Shown here: in pieces, positions 51,913-62,000 of the stretch
Layout of the letters: the number at the start of each line of letters is the position of its first letter
Position numbering within the stretch: position 1 is the first letter of the stretch
Origin: Marsupella aquatica
Taxonomy: Eukaryota; Marchantiophyta
Assembly: GCA_973895155.1 (NCBI GenBank)
Contig: OZ316899.1
Coordinates: forward strand, 13,640,001 to 13,704,000
DNA: 64,000 nucleotides
Direction of reading: 5' to 3'
Notes under the pieces: generated by a model
Told to the model about the DNA's origin: nothing
What the model saw: the letters and a program-made list of their open reading frames with translations, nothing else
The model's database searches: none
Made by a program: the position numbers and the translations under genes

Positions 51913-52690
51913 TCATTTAGGGTTTAGGTCGGCCGCCATTGTTGGTTTAGGTCTAGTTTAGAAGAATTTATCCTCACCCCTGGTAGTTTTGGTTCAGATT
52001 TTGTAACATGGACAAATTTTGTACAAGTTTGTGATTAATAAATTACTTGACATTTGCACGACAAACATGTTTGGCATGGTGTTTTTTCAATGTCGACTAC
52101 CTTGCCGACATGCAAAATTCAGCTTGGGTCTCTAAGATGAATCTTGGTCAGATCTCGACGGCCTTCTCCGAGATATATTGGCGTACGTCAAATCGCTGGA
52201 TGTACGTCAGATCGCCAATGTCGACCACCTCGCCGACATGCAAAACTCGGCGAGGGTCTTTGAGATGTATCTCGGCCAGATCTCGGCGGCCTTCTCCAAG
52301 ATATGCTGGCGTACGTCAGATTGCTAGACGTACGTCAGATCGCCAATGACATGCAACACTCAGCGAGGGTCTCTGACACATTTTGCGGTTTTGAGTAGGC
52401 AACTTAGTTTTGAGCACATAGCTTTGTGAAGTTGGCAACCCTCGCCGAGATCTTTTCCCAACACGAAACAGCCAAGCGTAGCGTCTAACCCACCAAGGAG
52501 AGACAATGTTTCCAAAACAATTATAGTAAAGATCAAGTCGGCGGTCTTGCTGACATTCTAATTTGGTCGCATTAATGTGTACGGAAAGGACATATTGGGT
52601 CCGCTTGAATGATTTTATGATGTTGGCGAGTACGCCGACATATCCTTGCCAATGTCAGAGACCTTGCCCACATCCCCTCACTATGGACCC
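51913..52690. repeat. E2 right subterminal region
   Basis: Non-coding, with E2-type motif variants at about 52120-52180, 52235-52300 and 52355-52460. These include repeated CGTACGTCAGATCGCCAATG blocks. The proposed terminus near 52690 has no confirmed duplication. Confidence 0.55.
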
Positions 52691-52694
52691 TTCA

Positions 52695-53375
52695 CTGATA
52701 TTAGTGACTGATATCAGTTATCAGTCACTGATAACTGATGATGTTACCTATCTCAAGCAAAATGAATTGGAAGTGAACCTATTGCCATCTGAGTTGCCCA
52801 AAGATGCCATTTCAGATGTCTTTCAGTTGCCAAAGGATAAGTCAATTGAGTTGACACCAGATAAAACCCCAGAATCATCTGAGTTGCCAAAAGATACTCC
52901 TGCTCTAAGTGAACAGGATGACACTCCATCAATTAGAAGGGGAAAGTTCAAGAAAAGGAAGAAAGGATCTTCAACAAATGCATCACCTGCACAGAAGAAA
53001 CTCATTCAGTCTCCTAACCCCATTGCAAAGGTAAAAGTGTTGTTAGATTTGAGTGTTCACAAATTGTATCTTTCAATTTGTGCATATTGCATTTTTAACA
53101 AAATGTGTTATTCATAGTTTGCAAGAGGAGATTTGGTGAAGATGAAGAGTGTTATGGACAATTCCATGATAGTGGCAGAAGGTGAGGTGACAGGGCTGCC
53201 AGGAGAAGATAAGTTCCATTGTGCAGATTTTGAAAGCCCTTTCTTGCGAGTGCGTGTGATTGAAGTGTTTGTAGATGTGGCATTGCCAAATAATGCAGGG
53301 GAGAACCAGTCTAAGTTATCTGATGTGAAGGGGATGAATGCCCTGTGGAACTCTAGATTGCTCAAGAAGCAGTAG
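52695..53375 (+). pseudogene. CACTA-2 TnpA-like terminal exons
   Basis: Exon A runs from an acceptor near 52718 (TGATATCAG) with degenerate SELPKD repeats (LPSELPKDAISDVFQLPKDK, SSELPKDTPALSEQD) and a basic stretch KFKKRKKGSS. It ends at CAAAG/GTAAAA (about 53030). Exon B (from about 53120 to 53375) reads RGDLVKMKSVMDNSMIVAEG, VTGLPGEDK, RVRVIEVFVDVALP and MNALWNSRLLKKQ. Exon B has the layout of the C-terminal block of plant En/Spm-type TnpA-like proteins (GxV......G.......V.V..V....LP.......A.W). No stop is seen within the exons. The gene is separated from its 5' exons by MULE E2. Confidence 0.5.
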
Positions 53376-53409
53376 AAGCAGCCATGGGCCAAGAAGCAAT
53401 AGACTTGAT

Positions 53410-53414
53410 AGAAG
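53410..53414. repeat. Left TSD of unit B copy 3
   Basis: AGAAG, repeated at 56193-56197. Confidence 0.85.
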
Positions 53415-56192
53415 TGTGACGCCGATGACATGGTCCTTATTCTATAATCTGAGTAAGTAGGTTGTTGTATGCAAGGAGTAGCTATTGATATTGCATAACA
53501 ATTAGCAAGCTAGCAAGAATAAGGGCAATCATGGCGTTAAGAGTAGGGATAAAGGTATTTCAGCTTGAAGACTGCACAACCAAGGCAGACACAGTTGAGG
53601 TAGTCATTGTCAAGGCCACAAAGGAGAAACTGGGGAAGAGAGGATTCAGCTCTTCAAGCATACCATCTTCTTGACAAGCAAGATGGAGCATGGAGGCTCT
53701 TCAAGACGCCGGTACGGAGGTAGGTGTGGTAATTCAAGGAAGCGAGTCTCCATAGCTGAATATGAAGCTATGGGGTATGGTGATTGTGCTCAGGATGAAA
53801 TCTAAATATCTTGGATGTGTAGCTTCATTTTGTTATTTGGGTTAGTGGTTCATAGTCTAGTCTTAGAATGTTAGGGAAATAAAAGCTATGTTGCGGGTGG
53901 TCGCTGACCATATCTCTTTCAGTATGTCACCAAATCCGGATCTGTAAAGAGCATTGGAAAGATCTGGTCAAGGCGAGTAAAATCAATATAAAACACTTGG
54001 GAAACAGAGGTGTATTAAGAAAGATATGACCTAATTAGTGTGACGGGTTAACTTGTGACCGGAATGAGCGGATTCGGCTTCAGTTTCGGGTTACCCTAAG
54101 CTCGGCCACGGCTTAGCTTATGTGAGCACAGCTTCAGCTTAGCTCATGTAAGCATGGTTCAGCTTAGCTCATGTAAGCACGGCTTCAGCTTAGCTCAGGC
54201 CAGCACACCTTCAGCTTAGGCTTAACCTGGATTCGGCCTAGATTGATCCCGGGTTAGACTGAACTCGGGTTTGCCTAAACTCGGGCTTGGGTTAGCATAG
54301 GTAAGTTCGGGTTCGGGCTCAGCTTAGCCTAGGTTAGCGGATAGCGGGTAGCGGCCTAACCCGAGACCACGGGTTAGCTCTCCTCGGGTTAGATAGAATA
54401 GCTAGGTTAGCCAAACTCGGGTTAGCTATGTAACTCGAGTTAGCATAGCAGTGAATACCCCCTCTCAATTGCGGGGGCATAACTTTCTCTGTATTTGCCC
54501 AAATCGGCTATAATTGACCTCGTTGGAAAGAGGAGCTCAAGTCGCTTCCAACGCTGCTATCTACGCAGCAAATGGTTGAATAGAGAAATCAGGAGAGGAG
54601 ACAGAAGCTCGCAAAAACCATGGAGGAGGGCCAAATCCGAAGTACATAGCCAATTCGAGATAGAAATAAAGTTGCGAGTTGGGGTTCAGTAGTTAGAGAT
54701 AGTGGCGGCTCTGTTAGGGCTGGGATGGGGCTCTAGTAGCGTAGTATCCACCCATTTGGGCTCAGTATGAGAGTATATAGAGCAACCCCCCGGTAGAGGC
54801 AAGGGGGGGGACTTCAGTTGTGTGATCTCACGTAGACTGAGTAGCAGGGAGGAGCTCTGTGCAAGGAAGGCTGGGCTTGGAAGCTGTGTGTTGGGGAGAG
54901 CTTGGTTGTGCTATTACTCAGGGAGTAATCAGCCACGCTTCACAGCAATAGTTGGCCAGGTTTGCAAGCTGGATTATGGCTCTTTCTAGTAGGTAACACA
55001 ACTGGGTTCTTTTCCCCCGATACAGAGCCTTGGTGATAGGTGATGTGTTGGTGATTGTAAACTGTGGGGAGGATTTCAATGTGATTTGCGGTGAGCACAT
55101 TAGGAAGGCAGAGACACTGATTGAGGGGCAGCAGGAGGAGCATTTACAGTTCAGTCTGGCAAGGCTACGTGATCCATGGGGAGTCCCGGCCTTTGTCTGG
55201 TAGAGAGCACTAAGGGATTTATGGCCAGAGCTGAGCTTGCAGGGCAAGCGTGAGGCCGGGCCTCATTGCAGTCTGGGATAGATTGTCGTTAGGCTTGGTA
55301 CCAGCTTTGAAGTCGAGTCAACTGTGCATGCGTAACTTGACGTTCTGAATTGGAGGTGTGAGATCTGTATGTGCCCCCAAGAATGAAGTGCAGTGAAGGA
55401 GGTTGAGTTCAGGATTGAGTTTGCAAGGCAAGTACGGGATTGGTTTGAGTCCAATCTGCCGTCGCAATCTGGAGTGAGTCGGGCTCAGGTTCAGGATTGA
55501 GCTTGCATGGCAAGCATGGGGTTTGCGGGGCAAGCACGTCGCAATCTAGAGCAGACAGCCTTTGGGCCTATTGTTCGGATCAAGTGTTCTCAGTGAACTA
55601 TTGTGCACATCTTTGAATCTAATTGAGTTTTCCTCTCAGGCCTCATTTCTCTCATGGATGTGTGTGTGTGTGAGGCAATCTGAGTGTATGATGAAACTAG
55701 CAACGCCATTGAGAGGTGTATCGGGTGCATTGAAGTGGGTTGGGTGAGGGCTGTCACAGCTCTGATTGCTGAGAGTGGAATGGCAGAGTGGTGGGGCAAT
55801 GGCTTAGAAGTCCCTAAGCCGGGAATCAGTCAAGAGTCACTGGTTTATGGGTACATTCCGGTGGCGAAATAGAAATATACCTATGACAGTAAGCATACGT
55901 ATAGACATATGCGCACCATAGCGCTAGGCCCTGTGTGTACGGGCCCGATATGAAGACCCCTTCTCACCAGAACTATCATCATGAGCACATGATCTGATTC
56001 CCAACCTTGGTTCTTAGGGATTGAGCTTGGGTGATGTGTGACGAAGTCTTGCTATGATAGTCTGGTGTTAAGGGCATAAATTGGTGTTTACCGGCCTTCA
56101 CAACATCCCTTCGTGATCCTCAGGTACAAGGAGATGGTTTTGGCACCCATAGTGACGTTTTTGGTGTTAAGACTCATGTCAATTGCGTGGCA
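53415..56192 (+). mobile_element. Unit B copy 3: solo-LTR-like element with internal insertion
   Basis: Starts TGTGACGCCGATGACATGG and ends CATGTCAATTGCGTGGCA, with flanking AGAAG duplications. It is 2778 bp because a 322-bp segment (53550-53871) is inserted. The near-palindrome cluster lies at about 54070-54450 and the TATA-like box near 54775. The 140-codon ORF is broken by stops here. Confidence 0.78.
53550..53871 (+). mobile_element. 322-bp insertion in unit B copy 3
   Basis: Flanked by TAGGGA on both sides (53544-53549 and 53872-53877), and absent from copy 1 at the homologous place (about 19960). It contains a short coding-like run SSRRRYGGRCGNSRKRVSIA then EYEAMGYGDCAQDEI and a stop, followed by UTR-like sequence, and has no terminal inverted repeats or poly(A). 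It could be a captured or retrotransposed 3' gene end. Origin unknown. Confidence 0.5.
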
Positions 56193-56197
56193 AGAAG
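56193..56197. repeat. Right TSD of unit B copy 3
   Basis: AGAAG, identical to 53410-53414. Confidence 0.85.
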
Positions 56198-57288
56198 TAG
56201 GTTTTGTAGAATGAGAATGACAACTCTATTTTTCTACAGACACTAAGAGTTGTTGGTATTTCAGATTGTAGCACTTGACTATATCTAATAATAATATGTG
56301 TATGCTTTTTTTCAATGTCATTTTGCTTGTCATTGAAATGACATTGAAAAAAACTTAATCACACTTGCATTTGATTATTTGCTTGCATTTGCATTGAGTT
56401 GAATAACTATTGCAGGATTGAAGAATGTGTCATGTCAATTGGATTTGTAAGGTATAGAATGTCTCTTTAGGGTTTCATTCTGCAAATGTATTGAATAACT
56501 TTGTAGTGTATGACTCTTAAAATGACATGGATTTCTGTCTAATAAGACCACCCTTTGTCATTGAATACATGACCTAAATGACATATAAATTGACTGATCT
56601 AATGGTCATTATGAACATTTAGATTTGTGTCCAATATGACTCGACTCAAGTCATTAAATACATAACTTTAATGACCCAAAAAATGACATCTAAAATGACC
56701 AATCTCATCGTCATTTGGACATACATAATTGTGTCCAATATGACTACTTTCAAGTCATTCAAGACATGTCATTAATGACTAATGTGTATTTTACGCGTCA
56801 TCTCCCAATTGGATCACATGTTCCAATATCACTAGTCTACAATGTAGTCATTTTGGACAAGTCTTAAATGACCCAACCCTATTGCCATGTGGTGAATACC
56901 CTTTGAGCCACATGTCATTACTTGATTTGTTACATATTGTACGTCATTTTGGACAAGTCCTAAATGATGAACGATCTTCCTTCTTTAATTGCCACATGGA
57001 ATTATATAATTGGGTACGGAGACCGTCGACGGTGAACGGCAATTGATCATCAATGGTGGCTTTTTGGTCATTGTGGACCGTTCACCATTTATGACCAAAT
57101 TGTAAATTTAGTCATTTCAGACTATACAAAATGACCACACTTTTGCGTCATTTGTCCAAAAGGACCGTGACCCATATCTCCGTTGTGACGCGTCTGGAAA
57201 GACCAAAACAAATGCGTCATTATTTTGTTGAAAAGACCATTTGAATAGTCATTTTTGTGGTCATAAACAACCTTGTTTTCTACTAGTG
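56198..57288. repeat. Right terminal region of CACTA-2
   Basis: A non-coding kilobase dense in AATGAC / GTCATT motifs on both strands (for example 56320-56345, 56518-56590, 56660-56790, 57060-57270). It ends CTACTAGTG; the minus strand reads CACTAGTAGAAAACAAGG. Dense short subterminal repeats plus this end are typical of CACTA elements. No gene. Confidence 0.7.
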
Positions 57289-57720
57289 TTCCCTGCTCGG
57301 CTGGCTTCCTTGGTGCCGCCGACCTCGTTCTCTTCGCAAGGGTGACCTCTTCGTTGTTGGCCCCTTTCCTCTTCATAGCGGCTGCCGTGGATGGTTCTCC
57401 GAGCACGGTTGCCTTCGTCCACCCCTCCATGCTACCCTTCAACTCCCAGTGTATGTCGTTGCAGCGGTTGATGGCTTCCCGGATGCCGACAATTCTGTTC
57501 TCGCAAAACAAAAGGTCGTCTAGCTTGTCGCCAGTAGGTGTCCACAAGAATTCAACCTTAATGAGTTCTCCTCCTAAGAAGGCAGACTTTTGCAGCTCCC
57601 ACAGTTGAGCGAGCTGCTCTTTCTGATTCTTTGTCCTTGTAGGTCCCAATGTACTCAGTTGCCCATTCGAATAGGCATCCCCAAAAATGAGCAGCTTGAT
57701 TGACGTTGCTCATACCCTTC
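57289..57720 (-). pseudogene. Unknown minus-strand ORF interrupted by CACTA-2
   Basis: From about 57700 the frame reads NQAAHFWGCLFEWATEYIGT. After a one-base shift near 57650 it continues KEQLAQLWELQKSAFLGGEL, INRCNDIHWELKGSMEGWTK and ending KPAEQGT, exactly at the CACTA-2 terminus. Beyond 57288 the open frame is CACTA sequence, so the natural C-terminus is lost. No domain is recognised. It may belong to the gypsy remnant on the same strand or to a host gene. Confidence 0.35.
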
Positions 57721-58084
57721 TTGAGTTGATAGTCGGTATCTGCTCCCGCCTAGAGTGTTTGCCTAAGCAGTTGACAATAGTTGCTTCACGTAGTTATCTG
57801 CTTAGTTCATGCTTGCAAATGAGCCACCATTCCTTGCGATCGGTCCTTACCCCCCTCCTGCCTGGTCTTCCTTCCCGTTGGTTACCCATAGCCGCCGGCA
57901 CTTAGCGCGCCCTAACCCTAATCGTGTTCCCTCCCCCGGCGTCCTTACTTCCGGCCTCAGCTCGGGTTCCATAGTCACCCTTAATTGTTTATATTTTCCT
58001 TGTTTTTGTTACTATACTAATGTGTTTCTAGGGTACACTCTTGATTTTACCATTTAAACTGGCCTAGTGATTCCTGGCTAGGCA
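57721..58084. other. Non-coding stretch right of CACTA-2
   Basis: No gene or repeat structure that I can support. It lies downstream (minus strand) of the gypsy integrase remnant and may include its 3' untranslated region or LTR. Confidence 0.4.
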
Positions 58085-58601
58085 TCACATAGCTCCCCAC
58101 TTAATTGTGAAGCATCCTTGCAAACAACTTCATCTTCGTCCATATAATATTTCTTGAGGCGGTCGTAGTGAATGCAAACTGGGTACACCTCTCCAGTAAT
58201 GTTGGCCAATTGTACGGAGCCATTGGAGAACTTCATGGTTACCCTGAAGGGTCCTAACCAGTGAGTGTAAAGTTTACCTTGAAACTTGCTATACCTACTG
58301 TCATAAAGTAATACAAGATCTCCTGTGTGAATACTAATATGGGTTCAACTTTTTATCATATTGTTGCTTCTGTCTATATTCTACTCTCTTGGCTGAAATC
58401 ATTCTTGCCTCTTCTAAGGCTTCTAATCTATATTCTTGCTCCTTTAGGCTTTCCTCCTCTGAGACTCTCTCCTCAATTGTAACTTGAAATGTAGGAATCT
58501 CAAGTTGCATGGGTACCAGAGCTTCCTGTCCAAAGGTTAAGAAAAAGGGTGTATGACCGGTAGTGGATTTATAGGCTAAATTGTAAGCAAAAACAACAAC
58601 A
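58085..58601 (-). pseudogene. Ty3/gypsy integrase C-terminal remnant
   Basis: The minus strand reads AYNLAYKSTTGHTPFFLTFG, EALVPMQLEIPTFQVTIEER and KRVEYRQKQQYDKKLNPY. After a one-base shift near 58345 it reads TGDLVLLYDSRYSKFQGKLY then HWLGPFRVTMKFSNGSVQLA and RLKKYYMDEDEVV, stopping at about 58085. These are the integrase core end and the H-x-GD-x-V-x-L / LGPF C-terminal module of Ty3/gypsy. The upstream part is displaced by the copia-2 insertion at 58602. Confidence 0.85.
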
Positions 58602-58750
58602 TGTTGTAACCCGAGTTAACTCTAGCCTAACTAAGGTTAGACCTACCACAGTTGGTTAAGACTAACCGCCTAACTACCCTACCTGCCTAAGGGACTATAT
58701 GTATTGGAAGAGGAATGAATAAAGGAGTTAGTTGTTGATGAGCTATAACA
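58602..58750 (+). repeat. 5' LTR of copia-2
   Basis: Starts TGTTGTAACCCGAGTTAAC and ends GAGCTATAACA. At about 149 bp it is short but within the copia range. It includes one TAACCCGAGTTA near-palindrome like those of unit B. The boundary was not tested against a 3' LTR. Confidence 0.7.
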
Positions 58751-58770
58751 CGTTATCAGCACGATGTCTG
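58751..58770 (+). other. Putative primer-binding site of copia-2
   Basis: CGTTATCAGCACGATG follows the LTR directly. The TTATCAGCACGA form recurs at this place in many plant copia elements. The primer tRNA is not assigned. The leader 58771-59066 has no gene. Confidence 0.5.
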
Positions 58771-59066
58771 CAACGAGAATTTTTTTTTCAAACAAGCTTC
58801 AGAGGGACATTCATGCCAAGGCGATTGATTCAGCACCATAGAAACTAATTTTTCGGGCAGCAGATCGATCGGGAGTGGTATAATTTGACCACGATTCCAC
58901 GGATTGGGATTTGAGGGGGCTGACAATAGAAGAAGCGGAGGCAGACCCAGGAATTCAACTTGAGAGACAACGACTCAAGAAGGGACATAGCCCCACATCA
59001 TCACTCAGTCAAGTGCGAACGGATATATTGTTATTATCACAGGATCAATTGACCAATTGATAGAAG

Positions 59067-62000
59067 ATGGCTGTACCCACTAACTCCATCGAGAAACTCC
59101 TATTTCAACCTCTGAGTATAGACGGCGCAAATTACCTATCCTGGACTCTAGATATTGAGGCCCACCTCGCAGCAAAAGAACTCCAAGACACGATCATTAC
59201 AGATGCGGGAACTACTCTCCCACAAAAGGCGAAGGCCTTAATACTAATTCGGCACCATCTATGCGAGCCATTGAAGAAACAATACATGAACGAATTCAAT
59301 CCCCGGCTACTATGGGATGACCTACAATCCCGTTTCGATCACATTCGAACTATCTACCTACCCGCAGCTCGCCACGACTGGATCAATCTGCGCGTCCAAG
59401 ACTACAAGACGGTCGCAGATTATAACAGTGAGCTATTCAGGATCATCGCACAACTGGCCATCTGCGGCCAACCAATAAACGATGCAGAGCAGATCGAAAA
59501 AACACTGTCAACTCTTCATTCTTCAAACCTTATCCTCTCTACACAATACAGGAATATGGCCTTTACCAAATACTCCGAACTAATTGCGCATATGCTGCTG
59601 GCTGAAAAGCACCAGCTCCTACTACTACAAAATTCGCAGAAACGCCCACCGGGGACCCTCCCGTCCACATCAGCTCCCGAGACCAACTACGCCACACCAC
59701 AGAGGGGAGAATCAAGAAACTATCGAGGCCGCGCAGGCACCAGGGGACGCAGCCCGAATAGGGGTCGAAGCAATAACTTTCAACGAGACGGCAGAGGGAA
59801 TTTCCACCGAGGACGCGGCCAAGGCAGATCGAGATACAACGGCAGGAGCTCGTGGAACACCTGGACGAGAGAGAACAATAATCAGAATCGCACGAAGTTC
59901 AACGAGGACCAGCACAACCAACGAGATATGACCACCAACCCCCCTCTCTGTTTTCGCTGTGGAACTAAAGGGCACATTCAGAAACACTGCAGAGCACCTT
60001 CACATCTAGTAGCCCTTTATAAGAAAAGCATGAACACAAACGCACCTGAAACATATGGCACTTTCATGGACTCCGCTGAGATCCTTCCCGAGATCAACAT
60101 GATTATAAGGAACCACACAAAGAACCCAAACAATCCTCACTCATGTATAGTCGATAGTGGGACCTCACATTCAATTCTGAAAAATAAGGAATACTTTACC
60201 CACATAACCCCATCACAGCGAAAGGTCACCACCATAATGGGCCAACATCAGTTAGAGGAGGGCTACGGACCTGCAACCGTCACATTACCACAAGGCACAG
60301 TGATAAAGATACACTCTGCCATATACGCACCCAAAGCCACCAGGAACCTCCTAAGTTTTGGAGACATAAGAGCCAATGATCTGCATATCCAAACTGGGAC
60401 TTCCAACAAACTCGAAGTCCTACATATCACATCCAAGACTCCACAGAACAATGGGATCCTGGAAACACTAAAAGCCCATCACCCCGGCTTTTATACTACC
60501 AACATACACAGCTTCCATACCGAGCCAGAGAATCAAAAGCCACAAAACCCCATCACAGAGATCTGGCACAGGAGACTTGGCCACCCGGGCCTTAACATGT
60601 TCCAGAGAATCGTTAAACAGACCAAGGGCATACCGCCTACAGTACACCCCACATCTATGCTCGGACCATGCCTTGCCTGTTCACAAGGTAAACTGATAAT
60701 AAGGCCCTCACCAACCCCACCTGGAACCAGAATCCCCAACTTTCTGGAACGGATCCACGCAGACGTATGTGGACCGATCGACCCCCCTAGTGGCCCATTC
60801 CGCTTTTACCTAGCAGTAATAGATGCCTCAACTAAATGGTCCCAAATCTCACTCCTATCCACAAGAAATCTAGTTTTCCCTCGCTTACTGGCTCACATCT
60901 TGAAACTAAGAGCACAATTCCCGGATAACCAGATCCAGACAATCAGAGTGGACAATGCAGGGGAATTTACCTCCAAAACCTTTGAAGACTTTTGCACTGC
61001 TACAGGCATAGACGTACAGTACCCCGTCCCCCACGTCCACTTCCAAAACGGGACAGCGGAATCATTGATAAAACGCCTCCAAATAATTGCCAGACCAATA
61101 CTGATGCAGAGCAACCTCCCCACAACCGCATGGGGACATGCCATCCTACACTCTGCCACACTACTCAGTTACAGACCGTCAGCATACAACTCAAGCTCAC
61201 CACACACTCTGGCACTCGGCACCATCCCCAACATAACTCACCTTCGAACCTTTGGCTGCCAAGTAATGGTACCAATACTGGGCCCCAAACGAACCAAAAT
61301 GGGCCCTCAGCGGCAAGCAGGAATATACATTGGATGTGATTCCACATCCATCATTCGATACCTGGAACCCACCACAGCCGACGTTTTTAAGGCCCGATTC
61401 AGCGACTGCCACTTCTATGAAACTACATTTCCAAAACTACAAACAAGACAGGAAACAGATAGCGACAAATCTCTCACCTGGCAAATCCAATCTGCATTTT
61501 GGCAGGATCCCCGAACTAGCCAATCTGACACGGAAGTTAAAAGAATACTCCACCTCACAAACCTGATAGAACACCTACCAGACTCTTTTGCAGATGCCGC
61601 AAAAATAACCCGATCACACATACCGGCAGCAAACACACCTTCGCGCATACAGATGGACATCCAACCGGCAACTGTAACCTCACCACGAGCAAAGCGGGGA
61701 CGCCCCCTAGGAGCTACAGACAAACAACCCAGACAAAGGAAAGCAGCACCTCCAAGAGCTCCATCACCACATTCAGAACTGCCAACCCCTCAGACCACCA
61801 CACCAGAAGATAACGACGAGATCGCTATCAATTATGGAAGCACAGGGCACATATGGGACAGAACACACACAACAATAGATGATAAATTCGCGTTCCATAT
61901 ATCCCAACAAATAGACGAAGACTCACATGATCCAAAGACAATCCGGGAAGCACAAACCCACTCAGACTGGCCCGAGTGGGAAAAAGCAATTAACCTAGAA

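Larger units (their letters stand above)
24984..52690. mobile_element. MULE E2, large Mutator-like element (ends approximate)
   Basis: Its gene plan is homologous to E1: minus-strand ParB/methyltransferase-like gene, repeat-rich intergenic DNA, plus-strand MULE transposase. Extra genes are a Ulp1-like exon at the left and two F-box-like genes at the right. The family motif (palindrome with ATCTCGG and CCGAGAT arms, often degenerate) recurs from about 25740 to about 52650. The left end is proposed at GGGTATACCGTGA (24984), similar to the E1 terminus. The right end is proposed near 52690 (minus strand GGGTCCATAGTGAG). No matching 9-bp duplication is visible, so both ends are tentative. Insertions at 32146-40735, 41032-43408 and 51202-51546 inflate it; without them it is about 16 kb. 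Confidence 0.65.
22943..57288 (+). mobile_element. CACTA transposon CACTA-2, host of most nested insertions
   Basis: The coding sequence resumes at 22943 right after the CACTA-1 terminus (upstream part off-window). It continues through DUF4216-like (22974-23621), Gly/Gln/Trp-rich (24400-24960) and TnpA-like exons (52700-53390). It ends in a roughly 1-kb terminal region rich in AATGAC repeats (56200-57288). The last bases read CACTAGTAGAAAACAAGG on the minus strand, close to the plant CACTA consensus. MULE E2 and unit B copy 3 are inserted in it. Confidence 0.7.

Noticed and set aside
56198-57288. AATGAC-rich region as a satellite or matrix-attachment region
   Set aside because: It ends precisely in a CACTA terminal inverted repeat and looks like CACTA subterminal repeats.
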